Shown piece after piece: positions 28,716 to 38,066 of a stretch of DNA of 64,000 nt. Under the pieces are notes generated by a model. The model was not told the origin of the DNA, made no database searches, and worked only from the letters and a program-made list of their open reading frames with translations. Within the stretch, counting starts at the first letter, position 1, and each line of letters begins with the position of its first letter. Origin of the DNA: Flavobacterium kayseriense. GTDB taxonomy: Bacteria; Bacteroidota; Bacteroidia; Flavobacteriales; Flavobacteriaceae. Where the stretch lies: positions 1 to 64,000 of the forward strand of contig NZ_JACRUI010000005.1 in the NCBI RefSeq assembly GCF_014305095.1. Direction: 5' to 3'. The translations under genes were made by a program, and so were the position numbers.

Positions 28716-29702
28716 ATGAACCCATTCAAAGAACCGAAAACTCAGGAACTTTTTGACCGGAAATTAATTACTGAAACCCAATTTACCCAAGTAAAAGCCT
28801 ATCGGAAATTAGGAATTTTTTCGTTGCATGCAGAGTTGAAGTTATTCCTTTATCTTTCTATATTGTCGTTTACAACTGGAATTGGGATTTTAATTTATCA
28901 AAATATTGATACCATTGGTCATGTTGTTATTTTAGGAATAGTATTAATGGTGACTGCGGTATGTTTCTACCTAAGCTTTAAACAATCAAAAGGATTCGAC
29001 AAAGAACATACTCACTTTGAAAATCCTGTTTACGATTACGTCATACTCGCTGCACTGCTACTTAGTTGTATTTTTATAGGATATTTACAATTTCAATACA
29101 CGGCTTTCGGCACACATTATGGTTTAGCAACATTAATTCCAACAGCAATTGGACTTTTTTGTGCCTACTATTTTGACCACAAAGGAATTCTATCAATAGC
29201 TATTACGGGACTTGCTGCTTACGTGGGCTTATCAGTATCACCGCAAGCACTATTGCAAAACAACTTTTACGATACAAATACTTTAAGTTATTCAGCTATT
29301 GGGTTAGGAGTTATCCTGATAGCCTGGGCACTATACAGTAACCAAATTGCTTTAAAAAAGCATTTCACTCAAGTATATCTTACCTTTGGATTGCATCTTA
29401 TTAGTATCTCCTGCCTCAATAATTTATTTCAACCTTATTGGTTTGTATTTACAATGATCTTGGGAACTACATTATTTTATTTTTATAAGGCAAGTTATAA
29501 GTATCAAACTGTTTCTCTTTTGATTTTCACAGTAGTATATGGTTATATTGGTGCTAATATAATATTATTAAAAATCATTGAATTAATTCGAATCGATGAA
29601 TTTCTAATCCCTTTTTTCTTCCTTGTTCCATTTTACTTTATTGGTTCTATCATCCTTTTTATCAAGTTGATAAAGCAATTTAATAAACAAAAAACACAAT
29701 GA
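28716..29702 (+). CDS. DUF2157-like multi-pass membrane protein
   Basis: A 328-residue protein beginning with a soluble segment (residues 1-40, KTQELFDRKLITETQFTQVKAYRKL) typical of DUF2157 N-termini, then about 8-10 hydrophobic helices. The start at 28716 is chosen from the -7 element upstream; an 18-residue longer form from 28662 is possible. It overlaps the next gene by 4 bp (ATGA), so they are a translationally coupled pair. Function unknown; the pairing with a second membrane protein is conserved in related bacteria by my recollection. Confidence 0.7.
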   Translation: MNPFKEPKTQELFDRKLITETQFTQVKAYRKLGIFSLHAELKLFLYLSILSFTTGIGILIYQNIDTIGHVVILGIVLMVTAVCFYLSFKQSKGFDKEHTHFENPVYDYVILAALLLSCIFIGYLQFQYTAFGTHYGLATLIPTAIGLFCAYYFDHKGILSIAITGLAAYVGLSVSPQALLQNNFYDTNTLSYSAIGLGVILIAWALYSNQIALKKHFTQVYLTFGLHLISISCLNNLFQPYWFVFTMILGTTLFYFYKASYKYQTVSLLIFTVVYGYIGANIILLKIIELIRIDEFLIPFFFLVPFYFIGSIILFIKLIKQFNKQKTQ

Positions 29703-30862
29703 TAGTTTACGATAAAACAATAGTACAAAATAATGATTTGCTTGACGAAGCACAATCGCTTAAAAAAGCTGGATTTATAGACAAAGTTCAATATGATACA
29801 ATTATTAAAGAGTTAGTTATCACTAAAACACACGACAATATTTTAGTTAGGGCTCTTTTTTTCATCTTAGGTGTATTTTTGTATTCCTCAATCTGCGGTT
29901 TTTTAGCATTAATTAGCTTAGAGGCTTTAGATACTAATTACGAGTATTTAGTATTTTTCTTTGCCATCGTTGGCTTTTTAGGTACTGAAATTCTTGCTCG
30001 ATCCAACTTTTATGGCCATGGTTTAGATGATGCCTTCATTATAGGATCCCAACTCACATTGGCAATAGCGGTAGGAATTGCAACTGATTTTGATGAATTA
30101 GTTATGGCCGCAATTATAACAGGAACTGCGTTAGTAAGTTATCTTCGTTACTTACACTTATCAGTAGCATTGTTGTTTTGTTTAGCCTTAACCTATACTT
30201 TAGTTTTAGGCATATTTGAATTAGATGAATCCATACATGCTTTTTTACCATTTATTATGATGGTTTATGCTTTAACTCTATTTTTTAGTAGCAAAACAGC
30301 GATACAAAATTTAGCTACTGCTTACTATCACAAAGGACTTTTATTAGCCCAGAATTTTACTTTAATTCTGTTTTACTTTTCAGGAAACTATTTGGTAGTG
30401 CGCGAACTTTCTGTTGCCTTATTGGGACAAGATGTTGCGATAGGAAGCGATATTCCATTTGCCTTTATATTTTATGCTTTTACGTTTATTGTTCCAACAG
30501 CATATTTAGTATTAGCAGTGCTCAAAAAAGAGCGTATATTGCTGTGGATTGGTTTATTAAGTTTTTGTTTTTCAGTGTACAGCATTCGATTTTACTATTC
30601 GATTGTACCTATAGAAATTGTCTTAACAATAGGAGGAGCCATCTTATTTACCATAACACTTTTTACAATAAGAAAATTAAAAAACAAAGAAACCGGAATC
30701 ACGTTCCAACCTGATCGTTTTACAGAGACAAATGCTTTTTTAACCGCAGAGATCCTAGTTACATCACAAATAGGAAGTATAAAACCCGAACTAACAACCG
30801 AATCCCCTATAGAGTTTGGTGGTGGGGACTTCAGTGGTGGTGGTTCTGGCGGAAGCTTTTAA
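29699..30862 (+). CDS. DUF4401/DUF2157-like membrane protein with Gly-rich tail
   Basis: A 387-residue inner-membrane protein with a short soluble N-terminus (EAQSLKKAGFIDKVQYDTI) and about 9-11 hydrophobic helices. It ends in an unusual Gly/Ser tail, FGGGDFSGGGSGGSF, like tails seen on TPM-domain and related envelope proteins. Its start overlaps the stop of the preceding membrane protein (ATGA). The two likely form one complex; no activity can be assigned. A terminator follows. Confidence 0.7.
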   Translation: MIVYDKTIVQNNDLLDEAQSLKKAGFIDKVQYDTIIKELVITKTHDNILVRALFFILGVFLYSSICGFLALISLEALDTNYEYLVFFFAIVGFLGTEILARSNFYGHGLDDAFIIGSQLTLAIAVGIATDFDELVMAAIITGTALVSYLRYLHLSVALLFCLALTYTLVLGIFELDESIHAFLPFIMMVYALTLFFSSKTAIQNLATAYYHKGLLLAQNFTLILFYFSGNYLVVRELSVALLGQDVAIGSDIPFAFIFYAFTFIVPTAYLVLAVLKKERILLWIGLLSFCFSVYSIRFYYSIVPIEIVLTIGGAILFTITLFTIRKLKNKETGITFQPDRFTETNAFLTAEILVTSQIGSIKPELTTESPIEFGGGDFSGGGSGGSF

Positions 30863-30865
30863 ATA

Positions 30866-30917
30866 AAAAAGCCACGCATTCACTTCTTAAAGTACTAATT
30901 AGTGAACGTGGGGCTTT
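30866..30917 (+). terminator. Terminator/interspersed hairpin between the membrane pair and sbcC
   Basis: AAAGCCACGCATTCACT pairs imperfectly with AGTGAACGTGGGGCTTT. The arm GCCACG.ATTCACT is shared with the hairpin at 41335-41386, so both may belong to a repeated hairpin family used as a terminator. Confidence 0.65.
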
Positions 30918-31025
30918 AGGTCTATATTTTCTCCTCAATTTAAAGCCTATTCTATCTATTTATTCATAACGAAAATTTACGTTTCCACTGCACTTCTCTA
31001 CGAAACAACTCTTATAGTAATTTAA

Positions 31026-34000
31026 TTATTCAATTTCAATTGTACTATAACCGGCTCCTGTGCGAACTAATTTAATTTTGGTTCCAATACGATCTTTCAA
31101 TTCCCCTACGTGAGAAATAATACCAATAGATTTATTACTCTCGTTTTGCATATTTTCAAGAATACTAATCGCTTGATCTAGAGATTCTGGATCTAAAGAA
31201 CCAAATCCCTCATCAATAAATAAAGACTCAATGGAGACGTTGCGAGCTGCTAAATCAGATAAACCAAAAGCTAAAGCCAAACTCAGTTTAAACGTTTCAC
31301 CACCTGATAAAGAGCTAACGGAACGTTTTGTGTTTCCCATATAAGTATCAATAACTTTTAATCCATCAGAGTCGTTTGTAGTATCCAATAAATAACGATC
31401 TGAAAAACCTATTAATCGCTGATTACCATATTCTAGTAGCTGTTTTAAGGTTAAATCTTGAACAAAATTAGAGAATTTTTTACCCGTAGCATCACCTATT
31501 AATAAGTTCATTTTACTCCAAAGCGCTAAGTCTTTTTGTAAACCATCCATTATTTTCTGACTTTCTTTTAGCTTCTCTCTATTCTTAATATCAATTTCAA
31601 TTTTGTTTTCTTGATCCCAAATGTGTTTATTCAATACCGCTATTTCTTCTATTATTTTTGGTAATAAAACAGTTATTTCTTCCAATGTAATTGACGCATC
31701 ATCTAATTTTTTCTCCTCTTCTAATGATTTGTCGATAGCCGTTTTGTTGGTTTCTAAACGAATTTCCTTCTCCACTAACAGTTGCAGGTTTTTTCGAAGC
31801 TGACTCGCTGTACTTTCGTCTAAAATTTTAGCTTTCAATTCTGATAAAGAAGTGATTCCATGTTCTTCAAGTTGAGGCAAAAGACTCGCCAGCAACGCTT
31901 CATTTTCTTTTATGGTTTCTATTTTACTCTTTTGAAAGTCGGTTAATTGCTCTTTTAAACTCTTTATTGTAGATTGACAAGAGCTAAAATCGTTACTTAA
32001 TTTACTAACTTCGGTAGTAATGTCTTTTCGATCATAAACCAATAACAAAGCTTGCTTAGCCTCACTATATCCATTTTTAAGAACTGCATAATCACTAAAT
32101 AATTGTTGCATTTCAATAAAGACAACCTTGGCTTTAATGAAATTTTCAAGTTTATCTAGTTCTTTTAATTCCTGTTGGAAATCAGTCGTATCTTGCTGCC
32201 ATTTTTCAAGGCTATCTTTTGTAGTCCATTTTAACTGATTGCATAATTCGGTTATCTTGTATTCTAAAGTTTTGAATTCCGCGATCCTATTGTCTAAGGC
32301 TAAAGTTTCGGCGGTACTTATCTTCTGCAAACTTTGACGCTTTACTTCATTTTCAAGCAATGCTTTTTTCAAATCCTCTAACTGCTTTGTCAATGATTGA
32401 AAATTTTCTTCTAACGAATTCAACAACGTTGCCGAAAGTTCCTGCGCAAATGGATGCGTTTCAGAACCACACAACGGACAAGCTTCTCCATCTTTTAATT
32501 CATGGCGGTGTTCGTCTAAACTTTTGCGTTGTTTCCAGTCATCAAGTTCTTTTTTTGCTTTTTCGAACTTTGGCAACAAACTTTCTAATGTCTCACTTTG
32601 TAATTTTCCTGAAGCAATTAACACTTCTAGTTCCTCTTGTTGCTTCTTAATTTTAAGTTGCAACTCCCCTATTCCTTTACTTTTTTCGTCAAATAATTTC
32701 CGGTCTCCAATTAACTGATTCGCGGGAATCATCAATCGTGTCAAATCATCTTTTTTTGATTTAACTGCATCAACAGAAGTAATTCCTTTTCGGGTAACTT
32801 CGGTATTAATTATAGTTAACTCGGACTGTATTTGATCTGATAACGTATCGTTTATAGTTAATGATATTCCGTATCCACTTAGTTCATTGCGTTTATCTTC
32901 TATACGTTGTGATTGTTGTTTGGCTTGAGATAAGCTGTTTTTTTCGGTTTCTTGTAATGCTAAAACACGATTTCTAAAGTCTGTTATTTCCTCTTCAAAT
33001 TTTTCAGCATTAACTTCTTTTTTTACTAATGTGCTAGCTAACAAAACCAACTCGCTTTTTACTTTTTCTTGTTCAGAAAGTTTACTATTTCCAATATTGA
33101 TCCGCTCTAATAACTCAGCTGATTTTTTTTCGGTATTAGCTACAGCAAGCATTTGTTCTTTAAAAACAACTAGACTATCGTGGATTTTCAGTTGGTTTTC
33201 CTGAGGTAAAAATGCCGCTTTATCTTTTGCAAAAGCAATCCATTCAATTTCATTGGTCTCCTTTAACTTGCTATTTTTAAGAATATTTTCTTTAACTATT
33301 TTTTTCTTTCCAAGGGTTTCTTGTTGGATTAAACTAGCTGCTAGCAAAGGTTTTTGCAATAAAACATCATCTTGAATCTTTTTAACCACTTCGGCGGTTA
33401 ACAAAACAGTTTCACCCATTTTAATGTTTTGCGTCTTCACAGCATCTTCCACTCCACGAAATCTTTGAAAAACTGACCTTCCAATTTTTCGATAAATAGA
33501 AGACCCCGTAATTTCTTCTAACAACGCATTTCGATCGTCTTTTTTTGCTAAAAGTAATTTAGAAAATTGCCCTTGAGCTAATATCATTGACTGTACGAAC
33601 TGGTTGTAATTCAGACCAATAATACGTTCATTCTCACTAACTACTTCTTGTACACCAGAAACTAAAATTGCTCCTGTAGAAAGTTTTATTAATTCTTGTT
33701 TTCGTTTATCTAGTGAACCCGTTCTTGTTCTTCTAATCGACCATGAAGACAAGTACCTCTCTCCTTTCATTTCATATTCTACTTCGGCATAACAGTCTAG
33801 AGCATTTTTAGTCAAAATCACTCCTTCGTCTTCAATCACTTTTTCTGAGATAGCTTTATCAATTCTAGGAATCTTGTTGTATAATGCTAAAGTAATTACA
33901 TCCAGTATAGTTGATTTACCAGTACCCGTGGCGCCTGTTATCACAAAAAGCCCCGCTTCTCCCAGAATACCATTTTCAAAATCAATAGTATGTTCGCCTT

Positions 34001-34043
34001 TTAGAGCGTGTATATTCTTAAATTTTATCTTGCAAATTTTCAT
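31026..34043 (-). CDS. sbcC: DNA repair ATPase SbcC
   Basis: A 1005-residue SMC-like ATPase. Walker A is near the N-terminus (TGATGTGKSTILD, residues 36-48). A long coiled coil, interrupted by the zinc hook CPLCGSETH at about residue 520, follows. The C-terminal end has LSGGETFKLSLALAFGLSD (signature) and SLFIDEGFGSLD (Walker B). With SbcD it forms a nuclease that opens hairpins and processes DNA ends. It starts 23 bp after sbcD. Length is close to E. coli SbcC (1048). Confidence 0.95.
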   Translation of the reverse strand: MKICKIKFKNIHALKGEHTIDFENGILGEAGLFVITGATGTGKSTILDVITLALYNKIPRIDKAISEKVIEDEGVILTKNALDCYAEVEYEMKGERYLSSWSIRRTRTGSLDKRKQELIKLSTGAILVSGVQEVVSENERIIGLNYNQFVQSMILAQGQFSKLLLAKKDDRNALLEEITGSSIYRKIGRSVFQRFRGVEDAVKTQNIKMGETVLLTAEVVKKIQDDVLLQKPLLAASLIQQETLGKKKIVKENILKNSKLKETNEIEWIAFAKDKAAFLPQENQLKIHDSLVVFKEQMLAVANTEKKSAELLERINIGNSKLSEQEKVKSELVLLASTLVKKEVNAEKFEEEITDFRNRVLALQETEKNSLSQAKQQSQRIEDKRNELSGYGISLTINDTLSDQIQSELTIINTEVTRKGITSVDAVKSKKDDLTRLMIPANQLIGDRKLFDEKSKGIGELQLKIKKQQEELEVLIASGKLQSETLESLLPKFEKAKKELDDWKQRKSLDEHRHELKDGEACPLCGSETHPFAQELSATLLNSLEENFQSLTKQLEDLKKALLENEVKRQSLQKISTAETLALDNRIAEFKTLEYKITELCNQLKWTTKDSLEKWQQDTTDFQQELKELDKLENFIKAKVVFIEMQQLFSDYAVLKNGYSEAKQALLLVYDRKDITTEVSKLSNDFSSCQSTIKSLKEQLTDFQKSKIETIKENEALLASLLPQLEEHGITSLSELKAKILDESTASQLRKNLQLLVEKEIRLETNKTAIDKSLEEEKKLDDASITLEEITVLLPKIIEEIAVLNKHIWDQENKIEIDIKNREKLKESQKIMDGLQKDLALWSKMNLLIGDATGKKFSNFVQDLTLKQLLEYGNQRLIGFSDRYLLDTTNDSDGLKVIDTYMGNTKRSVSSLSGGETFKLSLALAFGLSDLAARNVSIESLFIDEGFGSLDPESLDQAISILENMQNESNKSIGIISHVGELKDRIGTKIKLVRTGAGYSTIEIE

Positions 34044-34066
34044 AGTAAAGTAGTCGTTGGGAGCTA

Positions 34067-35284
34067 TTAGTCTGTTATTTCAGAAGTTTGTAATCCTTCT
34101 AGTATTTCTCTAAAAGCATTGATCAATTCATCTGTATTTTCTAATGAATCGTCCTGTTCTAATCGTTTTTCGAATAATTGAACTGCAGAAAAATCCTTTA
34201 TATCTTCTCCTTTAGAAAGCAATTTTGAAGTACCTGAAACTTCCGTTTTAAACTTGATACTTCCCTTTAATATTTGCAATCCGTTTTCTGGTTCTGATGT
34301 CAATAAGTCCTCCAAAGCTTTAATGTGTGAAATGTTTTCATTATCCTCTTCAATAATTACCTCAGCAAGATCAGTTAAAATCGAATCCGACTCATAATCT
34401 GCTATTTTTTTTGTTACATCTTTAACTGTTCCTTTAATAGTTAATAGCTTCCTGAATTTTGGAATTGGCAGCAAATTGACAGTGAAATTACTACCTTCTA
34501 AAGTCAGCATAACCACTTCTTTTATGTCTTTTTTTTCACTAAAACTCAATGCTATTGGAGAACCGCTGTAGCGAATGTTTGGCTTACCCACCATTTGTGG
34601 TCTGTGGATGTGTCCCAAAGCAACATAATGTGGTTCCTCTCCAAAAACGGCCGACGCAACACCCGCTTGATTTCCTATTTGTATTTCGCGTTCACTATCA
34701 GAAACTGAAGCCCCTTGTGCAAATAAATGCGCCATCACGATAAAAGGAGTGTTATCATAATTTGCTTTATAATGTTGGTTCACATTAGCAAAGTAAGTTG
34801 CAATTCCGTCTTTTATCAATTCAATTTTATCACTGTACGACTCTCCCGGGACAGCATTCCTAATGTCTTTATCCCTTAAAAAAGGAACTGCAGCAACCAC
34901 CACTTTTTCATTACCTACAGCAATTTCTACAAATAAATCGGCTATGTTTTCAGGAATACCTCCTACTACCTTTATTTCGAGAATCTCTAATAAGTCTTTA
35001 GGAGCATTAATAACGTGCGGTGAATCATGATTACCACCCGTTAAGATTACTTTGCATTTAAGCGGTAACAATCGCTTTAAAAACCCATAATATTGCGCCA
35101 TAGCCGCTTGTGAAGGATTTGCTTGATCAAATAAATCACCCGACATCAATAAAACATTGATATCATTTTCTTGAATACATTCAATTAACCAATCAAAAAA
35201 AAGATCCATGTCTTTTGCAAAATCGATTTTTAATAATTGTTTTCCAATGTGCCAGTCAGCGGTATGCAAAATCTTTATGCTCAT
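34067..35284 (-). CDS. sbcD: Exonuclease subunit SbcD
   Basis: A 405-residue calcineurin-type phosphoesterase with metal motifs ILHTADWHIGKQL, MSGDLFDQANPS, LTGGNHDSPHV and YVALGHIHRPQ. It is the nuclease subunit of the SbcCD complex and sits immediately upstream of sbcC. A 243-bp gap separates it from egtD, containing the egtD terminator-like hairpin, so the pair is probably transcribed separately. Confidence 0.95.
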   Translation of the reverse strand: MSIKILHTADWHIGKQLLKIDFAKDMDLFFDWLIECIQENDINVLLMSGDLFDQANPSQAAMAQYYGFLKRLLPLKCKVILTGGNHDSPHVINAPKDLLEILEIKVVGGIPENIADLFVEIAVGNEKVVVAAVPFLRDKDIRNAVPGESYSDKIELIKDGIATYFANVNQHYKANYDNTPFIVMAHLFAQGASVSDSEREIQIGNQAGVASAVFGEEPHYVALGHIHRPQMVGKPNIRYSGSPIALSFSEKKDIKEVVMLTLEGSNFTVNLLPIPKFRKLLTIKGTVKDVTKKIADYESDSILTDLAEVIIEEDNENISHIKALEDLLTSEPENGLQILKGSIKFKTEVSGTSKLLSKGEDIKDFSAVQLFEKRLEQDDSLENTDELINAFREILEGLQTSEITD

Positions 35285-35439
35285 AGTTTATGGCTTTTGT
35301 AATTTTTAATTTCAGAAACAATAGCATTTTCTAAAGTGAAGTTTGGACAGTGATACCTTAAAAAACGATTGTTTTTCGATTTTTGTCAAGCAAACAAATT
35401 TAACTTTAAAAAAACTTAAATAAGAGCAAATCTAAACTT

Positions 35440-35487
35440 AAAAAAGAGGTCTTCTTTATGGAAAACCATAAAAAACACATCTTTTTT
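35440..35487 (-). terminator. Hairpin downstream of egtD
   Basis: AAAAAAGAGGTCTTCTTTATGG pairs imperfectly (about 17 of 22) with the arm ending ATCTTTTTT, with a 4-base loop and T run on the minus strand. It lies 40 bp past the egtD stop. Confidence 0.6.
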
Positions 35488-35527
35488 ATTTGTTAGATCG
35501 CTAACTACAGTGCGCTATTTGTTTTAC

Positions 35528-36520
35528 TTATTTTCGCTCTAAAATATAATTTGCAAAATACTTCTTGCTGTCCGTTATTCTATCTCTAATTTCAAAGTCG
35601 GTTTTGCTTAAAATTTTGCTTAAAATTTCATCATTGTATTTTCGTGATATTTCCATCAATATTTTTTCTCCTTCTTGAAAGTGGAATGTTTTATTAAGTT
35701 CAGCGATGTACACTTTTTGCGCTTTGGTACTAACTAAATAACTTTTAGCAATTCCGTCCTTTTCATCATATTCTGGTAGATGTCTAAAGGCATCCAAATT
35801 AAAGTTTGCTTCTAACTCCCTATTTATTCTATAAAGTAAATTTAGATTAAAAGCGGCGGTCACTCCTTGATTATCATTGTAAGCGGGAAGAACAACCGAA
35901 GCTGGTTTTATCAAATCGACACCTAAAAATAATTTATCCCCTTCTTGTAAATTAGCACTTAATTTCGAAATAAAATCGGTGGCAACTTCATCAGACATAT
36001 TTCCTATATTCGATCCTAAAAACAGAATCACTTTGGGGTGTTCGTTTTCTTTCAATGATTCTAAAACCTCAAAATAATCACCTTGTTTTTTCTTAATTGA
36101 CACACTTGGTAACTGAATATTTAAATCAGCTTCTAGACTATTTAAAGCATTTTGAGAAATATCTACAGGCATATAATCAAACTTGTACTTTTCGCGATTC
36201 AGCTCTTTCAAAAGTTCTTTGGTTTTTAAACCATCACCAGCACCCAACTCAATTAACTCAAAGTACGTATCTGGTTTAAGCTGCAAAGCAGTGATGATTC
36301 CGTTGCTTTGTTGCTTAAAAATTTCATGCTCAGAACGTGTAACATAATATTCTGGTAAATGCATGATTTTTACAAAAAGAGCATCTCCTGTTTTATCGTA
36401 AAAAAACTTAGATGGCAGTGACTTTTCTGTATTGCTCAATCCCTCATCAACCTCCTTCTTAAATTGGTCTATCATAGTATTATTGGGATCTATTTTTTTT
36501 ATAGTGTTTATCTCTTTCAT
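35528..36520 (-). CDS. egtD: L-histidine N-alpha-methyltransferase
   Basis: A 330-residue SAM-dependent methyltransferase of the EgtD (Methyltransf_33/DUF2260) family, which trimethylates histidine to hercynine. Visible: FYDKTGDALFVKIMHLPEYYVTRSE, IELGAGDGLKTKELL (SAM loop), FLGSNIGN and FLGVDLIKP, with a C-terminal EISRKYN. Same strand as, and 48 bp after, the BCCT transporter gene. Together with egtB in the same run, it supports an ergothioneine-type product. Length is close to mycobacterial EgtD (321). Confidence 0.93.
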   Translation of the reverse strand: MKEINTIKKIDPNNTMIDQFKKEVDEGLSNTEKSLPSKFFYDKTGDALFVKIMHLPEYYVTRSEHEIFKQQSNGIITALQLKPDTYFELIELGAGDGLKTKELLKELNREKYKFDYMPVDISQNALNSLEADLNIQLPSVSIKKKQGDYFEVLESLKENEHPKVILFLGSNIGNMSDEVATDFISKLSANLQEGDKLFLGVDLIKPASVVLPAYNDNQGVTAAFNLNLLYRINRELEANFNLDAFRHLPEYDEKDGIAKSYLVSTKAQKVYIAELNKTFHFQEGEKILMEISRKYNDEILSKILSKTDFEIRDRITDSKKYFANYILERK

Positions 36521-36568
36521 CTTGTTAAGTTATAAATTATTTAAAATTTAAAATGTTTAAGTACTAAC

Positions 36569-38062
36569 TTAAGGATTGTTAATTTGAATAGGATTATCCT
36601 TTTTCACAATTGTATTTTTAAAAAATAAAAAAATAATGTAGCCATATAAAAAACTAAAAGGTAAAGCCATAATGACTAATAAATTACTTATTCCGTTTAA
36701 TAATTCACTGGTTCCAATGGCGGTCAGTCCAAGCGCTGTTGCTGTGATTATAAATCCCCAACCTAATTTATGTTTCTTAGACGGGTTTTCATTCCCTTTG
36801 TCACTAATCATTCCCAACACAAAAATCGCCGAATCAACAGAGTTTATTATCGAAATAAGCACTAATAGTCCTGCTACAAAAAAGGTGATATTGTGTAGCG
36901 GAAAATGTTCTAAAAAAACAAATAGCGATGTAAAAACATCGTTAAATTGTGATGTATCACCTATGCTAATAATTTCAAAAGCCGAATTTGCAAAAATGGA
37001 AAACCAAATAACAGTAGCTACTGTGGGAATTAAAATTGTTGTAATTAAAAACTCTTTTATTGTTCTTCCTTTAGATATTCTTGCAATAAATATTCCAGTA
37101 AAAGGAACCCAAGCTAGCCAGAAAGCCCAATAAAAAACGGTCCACTCTTTCGTGAAATTTTCGGAAGTTTTGTAATTGCCTAAGGACAAATTCATTTCAA
37201 AAAAATGAATCACATAATTATAAAAAGCGATTGCTGTATGGTAAATAAAATCATTAAAATCTAAAAAGAAAGCAATAAATAACATCAGAACTATAGAAAA
37301 AGTAAAATCTAAGTCGGCTAAGAATTTAATAACTTTATTCAAACCCGTAAGTGCCGAATAGGTAGCTACAACACCTATAAAAACAACCATCGCCAATAAA
37401 AAATTGTTGCCAAAATCAACTTTAAAAGCATAATTAATGCCGTTTACCACTTGTGCCGTTCCTAATCCTAATGAAGCAATTACACCTGTAACGGTAATTA
37501 AAACAATAAATAGTGTAGCTATATATTTTATGCCTTTACTTTTAATATAAGGTACAATGGCATCTAATACATTGTTGGTTTTCTTCACATAAAGATTATA
37601 AGCGACTATTAAACCAAACAGGCTGTACATCGCCCAAGGTGTAAATCCCCAATGAAAAAAAGTATATTGCAAAGCCGTTATTTTGTTATTAGAGGTTGCA
37701 ACGGGAGTATTACTAAAATAATACACGGGCTCTTGAACTGCACGCAATAAAAGTCCAGAACCCATTCCGGTACTGTACAATAAGGCTACCCAACTAAAAT
37801 ACGAATAGGCGGGTTTTTCATTTCCTAAACGTTGCTTTAGCAAAGGCAAAACTAAAATAATTAAGGCCGCAACAACTGTAATTAAACCTACCCATAAATA
37901 ATAAGTACTAAAAACCGATAGTAATTTCTGGTTTACTTCATTTAACCCCTGCGTCAATAATTCAGGAGCTAGTATACCCGAAACAAAGAAAAATACACCA
38001 AACAATGCTCCATAAAACAGCAAGCTATTTGACCGTAGATGACCGTATAGTTTTGTAATCAA
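36569..38062 (-). CDS. BCCT-family betaine/quaternary-amine transporter
   Basis: A 497-residue transporter with about 12 helices. The BCCT pattern is clear: YSTGMGSGLLLRAVQEPVYYF, FFHWGFTPWAMYSLFGL (signature around residues 130-147) and FYWAFWLAWVPFTGIFIARI. It lies 4 bp after the disulfide oxidoreductase gene and before egtD. BCCT carriers move trimethylammonium compounds; hercynine and ergothioneine are betaines of histidine, so uptake of one of these, or of glycine betaine, is a reasonable inference from position. Substrate unproven. Confidence 0.9.
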   Translation of the reverse strand: MITKLYGHLRSNSLLFYGALFGVFFFVSGILAPELLTQGLNEVNQKLLSVFSTYYLWVGLITVVAALIILVLPLLKQRLGNEKPAYSYFSWVALLYSTGMGSGLLLRAVQEPVYYFSNTPVATSNNKITALQYTFFHWGFTPWAMYSLFGLIVAYNLYVKKTNNVLDAIVPYIKSKGIKYIATLFIVLITVTGVIASLGLGTAQVVNGINYAFKVDFGNNFLLAMVVFIGVVATYSALTGLNKVIKFLADLDFTFSIVLMLFIAFFLDFNDFIYHTAIAFYNYVIHFFEMNLSLGNYKTSENFTKEWTVFYWAFWLAWVPFTGIFIARISKGRTIKEFLITTILIPTVATVIWFSIFANSAFEIISIGDTSQFNDVFTSLFVFLEHFPLHNITFFVAGLLVLISIINSVDSAIFVLGMISDKGNENPSKKHKLGWGFIITATALGLTAIGTSELLNGISNLLVIMALPFSFLYGYIIFLFFKNTIVKKDNPIQINNP

Positions 38063-38066
38063 AATG